Assembly (NCBI GenBank): GCA_014773175.1
Contig: VXCM01002790.1
Span: 34,344 to 98,343 of the forward strand
Length of the DNA: 64,000 nt
Origin: Lucifuga dentata
Taxonomy: Eukaryota > Chordata > Actinopteri > Ophidiiformes > Bythitidae
Direction: 5' to 3'
Positions 39,501 through 50,846 of this stretch are shown here, in pieces; the stretch's first letter is position 1, and every line of letters starts with the position of its first letter. The notes under the pieces are model-generated. The model ran no database searches, had not been told where the DNA came from, and saw nothing but the letters and a program-made list of their open reading frames with translations. The position numbers and the translations under genes were made by a program.

Positions 39501-40045
39501 ACAGCCATCTCGTTTTTTGCCGTGTTTAAAAATAGTACAAAAAACATTTGTAAGCACACACACACAAAATAAAAAGTAAATATATAAGTAAATAGTAAAT
39601 ATAGAAGTAAATCAAGTTTAACAATACTGTAACAGTAGCAGTAGACTTGGTCTCTCTATTTCACTGTATTGCTGTTTTAGTGCAGATGGTGCAAAATTGC
39701 AAATAGCAGGAGGTATGAAAGCTCACTTACATAAATTTTTATGACTCTAGAGCAATAAATGAAATAAAAATTTGTGTTCGGGAGATTACCTGCCAGGGCC
39801 AGCTGTGCTGACGGACATCGTCTCCACCAACCACTCTGGTGACAATGGGAGGGTAGGTGGGCAGGCCACATCCATATGCTGACAGACAACAGCAGGAAAA
39901 ATTATGAGAATTTTATTCATTCAATTTTATTCTGAGGTTAGTTGCAGCTTCATGTAAAGAGAAAGTAGACAGTTGTATGTACCAAAGTGTTATAATGTGC
40001 GTTCTTACCTCCAGCAACAAACAAAGCCAAGATCACAAACTTCAT
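36584..40045 (-). CDS. ela2l: Pancreatic elastase 2-like serine protease zymogen (8 coding exons)
   Basis: Secreted chymotrypsin-fold endopeptidase (S1 family) that cuts dietary protein in the gut after activation by trypsin. Coding exons on the minus strand, high to low: 40045-40009, 39878-39790, 39401-39304, 38956-38831, 38726-38590, 37425-37280, 37092-36940, 36601-36584; all have AG/GT borders and the joined frame encodes 267 residues, the usual family length. Residues 1-15 ([12 protein letters not shown] start) form a signal peptide. The propeptide begins CGLPT and ends at R27, followed by VVGG, a normal tryptic activation site. Triad: H72 (TAAHC), D119 (NDIAL), S214 (GDSGGP). The Cys that starts the propeptide and its partner in AACLP are present, as in elastase 2 and chymotrypsin C. 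A TATA box lies about 45 bp upstream of the ATG and AATAAA lies just past the stop. The symbol rests on resemblance to fish ela2l and is less certain than the family. Confidence 0.95.
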
Positions 40046-40087
40046 TGTGACTGTCTTCAGTAAGAGCTCAGCGGGATTTGCTGGTCC

Positions 40088-40094
40088 TTATATA
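40088..40094 (-). promoter_or_regulatory. TATA box of the minus-strand elastase gene
   Basis: TATATAA on the minus strand, 43-49 bp upstream of the ATG at 40045. This predicts a transcription start near 40060 and a very short leader, as is usual for pancreatic protease genes. Confidence 0.75.
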
Positions 40095-40242
40095 GAGAAT
40101 TTACAGGCCTGTTCAGGACCTCAAATGTGTTACCTAACTTCTCTCAATGCAGCCAGGAAAAGCTGGTGGGGAAAAATAAATCAACCTTGGAGATAAGTAT
40201 CCCCAGGTATTCTCAACTGCACCTTATCTCCCAAACTCAGCC

Positions 40243-40270
<28 letters not shown>
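40243..40270. repeat. (TG)n microsatellite in the divergent elastase promoter region
   Basis: About 14 TG units, 150 bp upstream of the TATA box of the minus-strand gene. Confidence 0.9.
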
Positions 40271-40275
<5 letters not shown>

Positions 40276-40869
40276 CACAGGTGTCAGAATGTTGTGAATC
40301 GGTGAGGTCACTCAAGTCTAAACTATAAGAGAATGACATTAACAAAAGTCTGTGGCTGAACACTTATTTGATTTATTAAATTGATTTTAGTGTTGGGTGG
40401 GAGAAAAATGTAGAGTCACAATATTCGTCAAATTTTAAACCATCTGTATTGTTGTGTCAGAGAAATTAAAGGTAATTTCTAATTTACATGTCAGCATTTA
40501 TTTGTCAACATACAAATATATGTTGAGTTTGATTAAACTTTAATAATTTAGTATGATACATTATAGGATAAATGCAATATCAGAGTAGGGAGTACTACAT
40601 TTTGCTATACAGGAAGGTTCGTGAGAGGTTAATACATCAGAATAAAACACAAAATCAAGTCTTTTTAGTAGAAACCAAACCACCAATTTTCTCAACAAAC
40701 AGGTTTAAACACTTTTAGAACACCAACACACTTTGACCTTGGTCTTGTTATCCTGTTAACTTCTACCAGTTTTGATGTTTGCGTAGCTCCACCCCAGTTT
40801 AATCTTTTTCAATGGGAAAATTTCCAAGGATTTGATCCATTTTTGCAGGTTGTGTAACATCTTGAAGAG

Positions 40870-40877
40870 TATAAATA
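40870..40877 (+). promoter_or_regulatory. TATA box of the ela2-like gene
   Basis: TATAAATA 38-45 bp upstream of the first ATG at 40915. The start site should lie near 40900, leaving a leader of about 15 nt. Confidence 0.75.
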
Positions 40878-40914
40878 TGTCCAGAGTTTTAGTACAAACT
40901 GTGAAGATACAGAC

Positions 40915-43900
40915 ATGATGAAGTTTGTGGTCCTCACTGTCCTTGTTGTTGGTGGTAAGAATATACATTTCTTAAAACATCTTACTGTATGAAATTATGG
41001 CTTTTTCCTGTCATTTGTCCATGGAGATTACTGTTTTAAAAGTATCTGTCTCCATCTGTCCCTCTCCAGCCTACGGGTGTGGCCTTCCCACCTTCCCCCC
41101 TGTGGTGAGCAGGGTGGTTGGAGGACAGGACGTCAGGGCTCACAGCTGGCCCTGGCAGGTAAAACATGCTGAATGAGGAGTTTCAGTCAGAAAACAAGAT
41201 ATCGGCTGTGTTTAAGGGGAAGCCTGCAGAAAGCAAAGTACATTATAGGAGTCTAGGATGTATAGGTGACAAGTCAACTCAGGTCTAAATGTAAAGGACA
41301 AATCAATGTGAACAATATACCCTAATCCATATTAACCTTCTGGAGTCTCAAATATTTTTCTAGAAAATTCTTCATTCTTGGAAAACAAAAAAAAAAAAAA
41401 AAAAAAAAATCCCATCTGAAAACTGAAAAAAGTCTAAAATCAACTCTAAAAAGTTGTCAATTTTCAACTTGATTCTAGAATATTTTGGAAAATGAAGGAA
41501 AGTCTCCATAAACCAAACAATGTGTCAATGTGACGTTGGACTGCAGAGTCGTATTCATAATAAGGGCTTTCCTATTTTCTGTCTTAATTATTTGACATAT
41601 ATTTAACCAGGCAAGTCTTATTGATGAAGGATTAGGTGAAAGAGAACAAAAAAACTGTTTTGCAACAGGATCAGAAGAAAAAAATACTGCATATGAATTT
41701 TGAAAGAGACAGTAAAGTTAGGAGAAAGCAGCAAAAGAAGCATCACCATCAAGAACAATCATGGCGACAAAAAAATGTGAAGCTATCCTTGAAGGCACAG
41801 AGAAAAGAAAATGTAGAGATGTGTGTGTTCGTGTGTGTTTCAGATCTCTCTGCAGTACAACAGGGAGGGCGAGTGGAGGCACACCTGTGGAGGCACTCTG
41901 ATCTCTGAGCAATGGGTTCTGACCGCTGCTCACTGTATCAGGTTAGAGCGCAAAAATAAATAAATAAATAAATAACTAATCACAATAGCCTACCATAACT
42001 CTATGCTACTCAGCCACAGAAAAAAAAAAAAAAAAAAAAAAAACTGCCACTGATGCAGATTATTCTGCATTGAGCTTGACAGGCTAACTTGATTGCATTT
42101 GCATTTGTAATTGATTCAAGAAATCCTCATGTTTGAGTGACCTATGAGTGAACAGAAGTGAAATAATCCATGAAATCTGTCTTGATTGCACGGTGATGCA
42201 TATTCACTGTATATTGTTCTTTGTTATGTAACAGCAGCGGCAGGCAGTACAGAGTTGCCATGGGAAAGCACAACCTGAAGGAGACAGAAGAGGGCGCTGT
42301 GTTCATGGGCACTGCTGACATTATTGTTCATGAGAAGTGGAACCCCTTGTTCATCCGGTTAAAAAAAAAAAAGACTTCCCCAAAAGATTTCTTTATTATA
42401 AGACTTTGCTTAAATATAAGTTTCAGGAGAAAAGCTTAAAAGCAGCATTTCAATACACAATTACAGAGAATAACACCAGGTCCAGTCTATTATGAATCTA
42501 AATGATGTGTATCTGGTTTTTTTTGTAGGAATGACATTGCTCTGATCAAGCTGGACTCCCCCGTCACCCTCTCTGACACCATCACGGCTGCATGTCTTCC
42601 CATGGATGGTTCTATCCTTCCCCATAATGAGCCCTGCTACGTCACTGGATGGGGCCGCCTTTACAGTGAGTGTCCACACTCCTTTATCTCTTTGTTGATC
42701 ATTCATAAAACCATCAATGCCAATGTTGATGCTATAACCCAGCTCAGATTACATCTCAAATTATGACAGTATTTGGATATTCTTTTTCTTGGGTTATAAG
42801 AGCGAGATTTATGGGTTACAGCTGGAGCAAAAAAAAAAATAAAAAAAATAAAAATATATATATATATATATATTCTCAAGATTTTGGGTGACATAAAGCT
42901 ACAGTACACAGTAAATTTAGCTGTGTTGAATTAACATTATAAGAGTTAATTTAACACTAGACCTGAGTCTATTTGGTCCCATTCAACTCTTATAGTGTTA
43001 ATTCAACACAGCTAAATTTACTGTGTATCTGTGCTATTTTTTAATTTTTATTTTTTATTTATTTATTTTTTTTTTAAGTTAGACTAAGGAATCAAAAAAG
43101 AAGACCTGAGTGGCTGAGTGGCTAAAGCTAAGAAATTCCAGTTGGCATTGCACTATCATTATTACAACAAGTCCTTGGATCAGATTGCCTGAGAGAGCTT
43201 AAAGACAACTTCCCTATATATTATAAAGATCTACTGGCTACTTACCAAGGACACAAAATATTCATTTTAAATTACTTCATTAGTACTTCACAAGCAAAGT
43301 GTCTCTAGCTGATTGCAGACTGAGCAGACTGTACTGCTGACTGAATCAAATTTAACAGAATTCATTAAACAGATCAAATCATGTCATGACTAAATACACA
43401 CTGACACGCTCTCTCCTCCACACAGCCGGAGGTCCTATTGCTGATATCCTGCAGCAGGCTCTCCTGCCTGTGGTGGACCACGCTACCTGCTCCAAGCCCA
43501 ACTGGTGGGGTCCTCAGGTGTCGGACAAAATGCTGTGTGCAGGTGGAGATGGAGTAGTGTCTGGTTGCAACGTAAGTCTGAGAATAGACACAATCACATT
43601 ATTATTACAGCTAAATAGCGTAGTGTAGTAAGAATTGTTTTTTTTTTTTTAACATGAATTAACATTGAATTCTGTCACGTGGCTCAGGGAGATTCTGGCG
43701 GCCCTCTGAACTGTCAGAACGCCGATGGTGCCTGGGAGGTTCATGGCATCGTCAGCTTTGGCTCTGGGCTCAGCTGTAACTTCCCCAAGAAGCCCACCGT
43801 CTTCACCCGAGTCAGCGCCTACTTGGACTGGATCAGCTCTGTAAGATCACAACACTTACTAAACTTTGGAGGTTGGAGATTCCCTGTCTTGACCTAGGAT

Positions 43901-44519
43901 TCATTTATTTATTTATTTATTTATTTATTTAAATGCAACCTTATTTTTTAACCAGTAAGTCCACTTTTGCAAGGGAGAGCTGGACTAGAAAGCAGCATAT
44001 AAAAAGTTTCACGTTGTACAATTAATAACAATGTAACAGAACACTATGACAAGATGAAATTACATGTACAATAAAAAAAAGGGGGGGGGGACATTTAAAA
44101 GCATAAAAACACACAAATAAAAGTCAAGTTGAAGGAAATTTAACAACAACAAACTAAGAAAAACAGAACAAGACCTGATGGACCAGGCCACAATATCTCT
44201 TACAATTAATTTAAAATCAGACAGTTGGATAAGAGACATTTTGTCATTTTTAGGTCTTTTTTGGAGACAATTCCAGCTAGTTGAGAAAGACATCATAACA
44301 GCTCTCTTACCAGTCTCAGTACAAGTTTTGGGAATGACCAACTGTAAACAATGTTGTTGCCAAGACTTGAGCCATACTTATGATTTGCAAAACTGCTTCC
44401 TCCGGTTGAAGCCATGTAAACATTTAGGAATCTGGATTACTTTAAAAACAACAGATATGTTATAATATGAGCCTAACATGCCTCTCTCATTTGTTCCACA
44501 GAACATGGTGGCCTATTGA
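40915..44519 (+). CDS. ela2: Pancreatic elastase 2 serine protease zymogen (8 coding exons)
   Basis: Second secreted elastase. Exons: 40915-40954, 41070-41158, 41844-41941, 42235-42357, 42529-42665, 43426-43571, 43688-43840, 44502-44519; stop TGA at 44517. All borders are AG/GT, although exons 3 and 4 use weaker GTTA donors. From the first of two adjacent in-frame ATGs the product is 267 residues (266 from the second, 40918, which aligns with the minus-strand paralogue). It has a signal peptide ([13 protein letters not shown]), propeptide CGLPT to R28, then VVGG, a normal tryptic activation site. Triad: H73, D119, S214. The end (WISS then NMVAY) and SFGSGLSCN fit fish ela2. Exon 4 is one codon shorter than in the minus-strand gene. 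Introns hold repeats only. AATAAA occurs at 44572 and 44596. Confidence 0.95.
42905..43027. mobile_element. Hairpin MITE in intron 5 of the ela2-like gene
   Basis: 123 bp in which the outer arms (about 45 bp each, starting TACACAGTAAATTTAGCTG) are near-perfect inverted copies around a 33-bp centre. No coding capacity. The intron borders (42666-43425) are unaffected. Confidence 0.75.
43894..44460. mobile_element. Interspersed repeat of unassigned class in intron 7 of the ela2-like gene
   Basis: After a (TTTA)n tract (43905-43931) the sequence reads AACCAGTAAGTCCACTTTTG..., GACCAGGCCACAA and TTTTGGAGACAATTCCA. This is a string I know as a common fish genomic repeat. A short related piece (TTTAACCAGGCAAGTC) lies at 41602 in intron 2. 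The class cannot be decided here. Confidence 0.4.
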
Positions 44520-44571
44520 GTGGAGGACGAGGATTTTTGAAGTCCATGCACCCTTTCGAACAAACAACTTA

Positions 44572-44601
44572 AATAAAATCTTGAAATATACATGAAATAA
44601 A
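44572..44601 (+). terminator. Two polyadenylation signals of the ela2-like gene
   Basis: AATAAA at 44572-44577 and again at 44596-44601, 52 and 76 bp past the stop codon. Confidence 0.7.
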
Positions 44602-44922
44602 ATCTCTGAAACATCATTTTATCTTTTTTTTAACCTGATAACAATAATAAAAATAAAGTGGCATTGCAGTTTTCAAAAAACAAAAAAGCCACAAAACATC
44701 ACTGAATATCCAGACTAAATGAACAGATTATCTATTTTTCCTGATAAATACTCATGGGATTGGACAAAAAATTGATTATTTGTCCAGAGTTTGGAACAGT
44801 GATGGGAACATCCTATCAGCAAGCACATGCTGTGTCCTCAGCCTGCAACACTTTTTTGGCTTTCTGCATGTATTGCTCAGTTTTTCCAGAAAAAGCACTG
44901 GACAGAAGTTCCCATCGTACAG

Positions 44923-44930
44923 TATAAATA
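44923..44930 (+). promoter_or_regulatory. TATA box of the third elastase gene
   Basis: TATAAATA 49-56 bp upstream of the ATG at 44979, in the same relative place as in the neighbouring elastase gene. This suggests the gene still has a normal promoter despite its altered activation site. Confidence 0.7.
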
Positions 44931-44978
44931 CAGCCCTGTATCTAACACAAGATTTACATAACTACGTGCAGTAGAGTC

Positions 44979-47900
44979 ATGAGGATGCTTGTGCTTCTCG
45001 CTTTTGTGGTAGCTAGCAGTAAGACACTTTAAATCCTCTCACACAATGACTAACTCATTTACTGTGGAGCTGGAAATCAATCTTCTCTTAAAAATCACGT
45101 GAGGAAACTGATAGTCAATCTACTTAAAAGATCTTAATTATTCCAGCTTCATTCATTCTCAGTGTGTTGTATATATGTGGAAAATTCTAATTCACAAAAG
45201 AAAACATGGATTTACACTACCGTTCAAAAGTTTGGAATCACTAGAATTTACAAATAGAATCAATGTTTCCAGTAACATAAAACTTGTTTCATATGTATGT
45301 ACAAAATGATTCTATGTCTGCTAGTATTATGCACAAACATAGGTTTAAAATAATTTGCAAGAAGCTGTAAAATTAAAACATTTTACAATTGTCCTGAATT
45401 GTTACATGAGTTGTAAATGATTCCAAATTTGTAGAGAAGCTCTATGTGGTTCCAGAGATTATTTGGAAATTCAAGGTTATTCCCTGATGCTCTGGAAATT
45501 GATGCTTCATATTTGCAAAGCAGAGATTAAAGCTCACATTGGATACTTTAATGAGAAATCACTAAAATAATGTTATTTATCATTTAAAAACTTTTTTCCC
45601 CAAATATTTGAAATACTAAATAAAAGCTTGGATACATTTTGATATTTCATATTATTTAAAGAATACTATTACTAAATAAAATAACAAGAACTACTTCAAT
45701 GACAGGTGATTCCCAACTTTTGAGCCGTAGTATATACTTGGAGAAAAAGAAGTGTTTCTGACATTATTGACCTCCTAGCCTGTGGGTGTGGCGTGCCCAC
45801 CTTCCCTCCCGTGCTGAGCTGTGTGGTGGCGGGAGAGGACGTCAGGCCTCACAGCTGGCCCTGGCAGGTAAGGTGACACCAGGTCTGGGCTAAATTTGTC
45901 TCCCCACTTCCTCAGTGACAGATATAACAGCATGGATGCTACATTTTCATCCCATCACTGCAGGTGTCATTTGAAAAATGCGACACCTGTTTTTCCACCT
46001 GCTGTTACATGAGCTGTCTTAATGAGTAATAGAAGAAAATGACACGTTTTAAAAGATTACAGGTAGCCAAAGTCTGTCTTTGGTTGCCTTTCCTCCTGTG
46101 TGTATTTTAGAAATGTTTAACTTCTTGTAGTGATTGTGCTGCATCCAGGCATAAGGACATGCAGTGACATGGATTTGTAGGGCAATGGAGTGCAAGTTCA
46201 ATCAAAGTCTGTGTAGTTTGTCAATAGTTTCTACAGTTTGAAGTTCTCCTCCATTTAACACGGCTGTGCACACTCATGCTGTTCTTTTTCCACTCACCTC
46301 AGATTTCTCTGCAGTCGGACAGCAGTGGGCGCTGGAGGCATGTCTGTGGAGGCACGCTCATCTCCTCTGAGTGGGTCCTAACAGCTGCACACTGCATTAA
46401 GTATGTTTAACTCAACAATGCAGAAGGGGAAGGTTCTGAATCTGTTGTGTATGGTTACAAATATGATATACATTACTAAAGGAACATAATGGTGACTTTG
46501 CATGTTGCACGCTCAAAATGTACTAAGAGCGTACACATTGCAAACCATTTTCCAAAACATGTTACTGGAGAGGTAAACTGTAGAACTTTTTGCTACCATC
46601 CAGACTGCCCCTGGTTTCAGTTCATTCCAGTACGCTTTTAAAATCAACTTGTTGAAACCTGAAACTTGCTGGAGATCGGTAATCCAATCACAGCAAATAA
46701 ACTATTACACTTTTTGTTACTGAATTTAACTGATCCAACACAGAGCTTCATGGAAGAAAATGCATGTCTAAACCAGGGAATATAGCCCCCTTTTTACCAA
46801 GAAATTAACAACTGTGCCTTCTACAACCATGTGTAGGTGTTAGCAGGTGAAATATTGAGCTTTAAGGTCTATGGCCTGAATTTCATTTTGAAAGATTAGG
46901 AGATTTGGCAAAATACAAGAAAACTAAAACATAGTTTTATGTTTCGAATGCTTGGCAGTTTCATGGAGGTAGTATTTATTGGGAACGGACATTAAAAAAA
47001 TCACCCATACGGTCCTTTAACATGACACATTCAAGCAAGTAAGATCATTTATTACCATTTATCACTGATTAATCCTGTATATCACAATTCCATCTTCTGT
47101 ATACCCATTTCAATAAAGCTTTAACATTTGCTATGCCAAACAGCTGGTTATAAGTAAGTTTGGGCCAGGAAAGCCTTCTGCTGCACAGGATATGTTTTTC
47201 TTTCCTGCAGCTTAAAAACTACACTACACTGTTTAGGTGAAAAGGTGCAGTGCATTTACTGATTATCACCGATGCACCATTACTTTTCTTGTTGAAAAAG
47301 GGGATATCTTGTCATACAGGAGTAGAATCAGTTTACTACCATGAAATACTGGCAAACGAATTGATTAATAATTGATTAATGCTGTGAAGGAACTGCTCAA
47401 ATCACTACACTTTCTCTTTATTTCCACCCTTGTAAAACATAGATTCATTCAAACCTACTGTGCATTATCTTCACAGACTACCACGCAGTTGCTATCCACC
47501 GCCAGGAACTTCACAGCACTATATATGAGAAAAAAAAAAAGNACTACCACGCAGTTGCTATCCACCGCCAGGAACTTCACAGCACTATATATGAGAAAAA
47601 AAAAAAGTCAGTAACACTTTCTGATCCTGCAGCGTCCGCTACAAATACAGAGTGGAGTTGGGTAAACACAGCCTGAAGGAGAAGGAGGACGGCTCCATCG
47701 CTCTGAGGGCAGCAAAGATCATCTCTCACAAGGATTACAGCACCTTTCTCAGCCGGTAACAGCAAGAACAGCCCACACAGTTCAATACCACCTCATTAGT
47801 ACAAGCATGGAGTGTAATCAGCATGTGTGATTAGAGTTCATCACAGATTATATTACATTAAATCCCTGATGGGATAGTTAATAGTAGCTCATTAAATCAG

Positions 47901-48343
47901 AACACATTATGTTTGTTCATCATTATTTTCAAAATGTGAATGTTCTGTTTCACATTCTGCAGTGATGATATCGCCCTGATCAAGCACGCCTCTCCAGTCG
48001 CCTTCTCTGAAACAATCATGCCCGCCTGCCTCCCAGAGCGAGGATCTATCCTGCCCCACGGTGCCCCCTGCTACGTCACCGGCTGGGGCCGACTCTCCAG
48101 TGAGTAAAAAGACCACGAATCAGCCTCAATCTGCAAAACAAATTTATACCTTTGAACTCTCAATGATTTTCCACCAATGCTGATCAGTTTGTATCTGTGC
48201 ACTTGGTAGGATAGTCAATTTAGGTGAAAAACTTCTTCTGAAGTGAAGAAAACATGATGCATGTGTTGAAATGTGATGATTCATGCAGAGAATTCTCAAG
48301 AAGCAGGATACAAAGTTTAAGCATGAGATCCAGCTTCAGATCC

Positions 48344-48402
<59 letters not shown>

Positions 48403-50846
48403 CTTTCCTCCACGACTACTTCCCCTTCCTCCACACCTCAACACTTGACCAATCATCAAAGGCAGATTTACATCACACACACCATCCGCCTTGCTTCAAA
48501 AATTAAGAGGTGCATGACCTCACAAGCAATCCGGCCAGCTGTTTGACCGCAATTACGTCACATTTTCCACATGCCAAATGTTATGTGCACATTAAGCATA
48601 AACCAGGCTTAAGTATAAAGCTAGCAAGCATTTGGTCAGAATCCCTGTTTCACAGTCTGTGGCTGCTGCCAGCTCAGGCAAGGTGTGCAGATGGCCAATC
48701 ATAAGAGAGCAAGGGTTTCAGGACAGGCCTTAAAAAGGTAGAACCTAAAACAATCTGTTTTCACTCAGTGTGCACAGCTCAGTAGAAGTGGATGTGTTTT
48801 TTTGTTTGTTTGTTTTGTTTTTGCATATCTGCACATCTTTGCATTGCAAAGATTTCAAAATAGACCTCTCATGCATAGACCTCTGAATGAAAATAAGGTC
48901 TTGGAAATGTGTATATCCCCTTTAAAATAATAACACAATTAATCTAATCAAGTATCTTTACAGCTCAATGGCTTAAGATATATCCATGGGTCTAAAGATG
49001 GATGCTGAATTCAAACATAGATTTTGACATGTGGCAAAGCAAATTCTCATGATTTTCAGTGTATTTCTAAGTAGAGTTTAAATTATTTTCTGTCGGCATT
49101 GATGTACAAACTTTTTTTTGAACGTGCCGAAAGAGGTAAGTATAAATATTTATATGGTGAAACACACAGATTAGATAAAGGATAAAGATGCTCTCTTGTA
49201 GGCAGGTATTTTCAGCAAAACATCAGGCACATCTATGTAACTCTGTCATGAACTCTGATTTTTAAACTTTTTGACCATCTATGATAATTGAAATAAGTTA
49301 CCACTTGTTCCAGAGAAATGGGATGTGATAGGTTACGAGTTTGGGTCTTAAAGGACCATACCAGTTTGAGCCTAATATATTCAATTTTCATACACGTTAG
49401 TTTACTGACAATCATTTCCCGAAGGATAAAACTTCAGCTTTCCTGATATTTTGCAAAACCTCTTAATCTTTCAAAATCAAATATTCAAACGATACACCCA
49501 CCTTAAAAATCAATGTTTCACCTGCTAATAGTTATGCAGCCTTATGAAGTTACAGTCGTTTAAATTTTCCGATAAACGCAGGTCTTCTTTTGGGACTATA
49601 TTCCCCGGTGGAGACATACATAAAGCTAGCAACCATTTGGTCAGAATGCTTTTTATTGCACTTAAATGCTAAAATTACAAAACTCTGAAAAAAACCTGAA
49701 TACACGTTTTTCTTGATGATGGATTACCTATCCCAAGAACGTTTCAAGTATCAGCAAGTTGATTTTAATAGCGTACCAGACTGAAACCAATGGAGGTCTG
49801 GAAGGTANATGAACTGAAACCAGTGGAGGTCTGGAAGGTAGGAAACGATTTTTTAATTCACCATTCCAGTAGTATGCTTTGGGAAATGATTGTCAGTAAC
49901 GTTATGTGTATGAAATTGAATATATTAGGCTCAAACATGCAAAATGGATGGTATGGTCCTTTAAATCCAATTACCTGCCTACTCTTTACTTGATTTTAAC
50001 AATAACATCCACTCACCACCCCACTAATTGCTTTCCCCATGATAAACCTCCTTCAAAACCTTATCTGGTTTCCTACCCAAGCCAAATGTGTTCTCTCCGC
50101 AGCGAGCGGTCCCACGGCTGATATCCTGCAGCAGGCTCTCTTGCCGGTAGTCGGCCATGACACATGCTCAAAAGAAGACTGGTGGAGCTTCCTGGCCACG
50201 GACAAGATGGTCTGTGCTGGAGGAGATGGTGTCACAGCCGGCTGTAGTGTGAGTTAACACAAGATTTCACAGTGATTTGGAAAAAAAAAAAAAAAAAAAA
50301 NAAAAAAAAAAAAAAAAAAACAAGTCACATGATTAGTCACATTGGGCACATTAGGCATATTAGATCATCTAGAAATTTTCCATCTTGTGGAGCAAAGCTC
50401 CTCTGAAGAATTATATTCAGGGAAGGAAGCGGGAGGAAGGGAGTGGNGGGGGGGGGGGACTTTCAAATCGCTGAAAATGATCAATCACAAATGGCCCAAT
50501 TCATGCTTTCCAACCAATAATCTACAGTATCTCTGCTGACATACAGGGAGATTCTGGTGGCCCCCTGAACTGCCAGAACCCTGACGGCTCCTGGGACGTC
50601 CATGGCGCAGTGAGCTTTGGCTCCGGTCAGGGCTGCAACATTTTCCAGAAGCCCACCGTCTTTACGCGAGTCAGCTCCTACATCAGCTGGATCAACAACG
50701 TGAGCAACATTCTTGTTTTATGATCTTCTCAGTTGCATCACCAGCTTACACAGTGCAACCTAAAGAAAACAAAAGCTTTGAAAAACAGGATGTGGATTGT
50801 AACTATGTTTTTGTCATTCACTCTACAGGTTATGGCTAATCACTGA
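44979..50846 (+). CDS. Third elastase 2-like protease paralogue with altered activation site
   Basis: Exons: 44979-45018, 45779-45867, 46303-46400, 47633-47755, 47963-48099, 50103-50248, 50547-50699, 50829-50846; stop TGA at 50844. Sizes and phases match the neighbouring ela2-like gene exon for exon, and the frame is open over 267 residues. Signal peptide [13 protein letters not shown]. Triad intact: H73 (TAAHC), D119 (DDIAL), S214 (GDSGGP). The propeptide Cys (C17) and its usual partner (PACLP) are kept. Oddities: the residue before the mature end is C28 (TGT) where both paralogues have Arg, so trypsin should not activate it; VVGG has become VVAG; residue 15 is an extra Cys in place of Tyr. 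The residue before GDSGG is Ser rather than Asn. No stop or frameshift is seen, so it may be a working protease activated differently, a pseudoenzyme or a young pseudogene. Introns are longer and carry several transposons and N joins, but none touches an exon. Confidence 0.92.
45215..45732. mobile_element. Non-autonomous Tc1/mariner element in intron 1 of the third elastase gene
   Basis: Left end CACTACCGTTCAAAAGTTTG and right end AACTTTTGAGCCGTAGTA are inverted copies, each next to a TA dinucleotide (45213-45214, 45733-45734). These ends are characteristic of a Tc1-like family. The interior is AT-rich and non-coding (518 bp). Confidence 0.75.
46476..47020. mobile_element. Copy 8 of the TTAA/AGGACCATACC element (intron 3 of the third elastase gene)
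   Basis: Left end CTAAAGGAACATAATGG, right end CGGTCCTTTAA. First-subgroup interior in plus orientation. It lies between exons ending at 46400 and starting at 47633. Confidence 0.85.
47477..47607. repeat. Artefactual 65-bp direct duplication around an N
   Basis: 47477-47541 equals 47543-47607 with the N at 47542 between. It ends 25 bp before elastase exon 4 and does not alter it. Confidence 0.85.
48346..48400. repeat. (CT)n microsatellite in intron 5 of the third elastase gene
   Basis: Long CT tract with one TTTC interruption near its right end. Confidence 0.95.
49348..49964. mobile_element. Copy 9 of the TTAA/AGGACCATACC element (intron 5 of the third elastase gene)
   Basis: TTAAAGGACCATACC at 49348 and GGTATGGTCCTTTAA ending at 49964. 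Second-subgroup interior in reverse orientation (TTGCACTTAAATGCTAAAATTAC near 49658). An imperfect 30-bp repeat straddles the N at 49808 and may join two haplotypes. Confidence 0.88.

Noticed and set aside
40200..40290. Possible PTF1 (E-box plus TTTCCC) site upstream of the minus-strand elastase gene
   Set aside because: CACCTG followed by TTTCAC and CAACTG followed by TCTCCCA are present, but the motifs are imperfect and the second pair's spacing does not fit; too weak to annotate.
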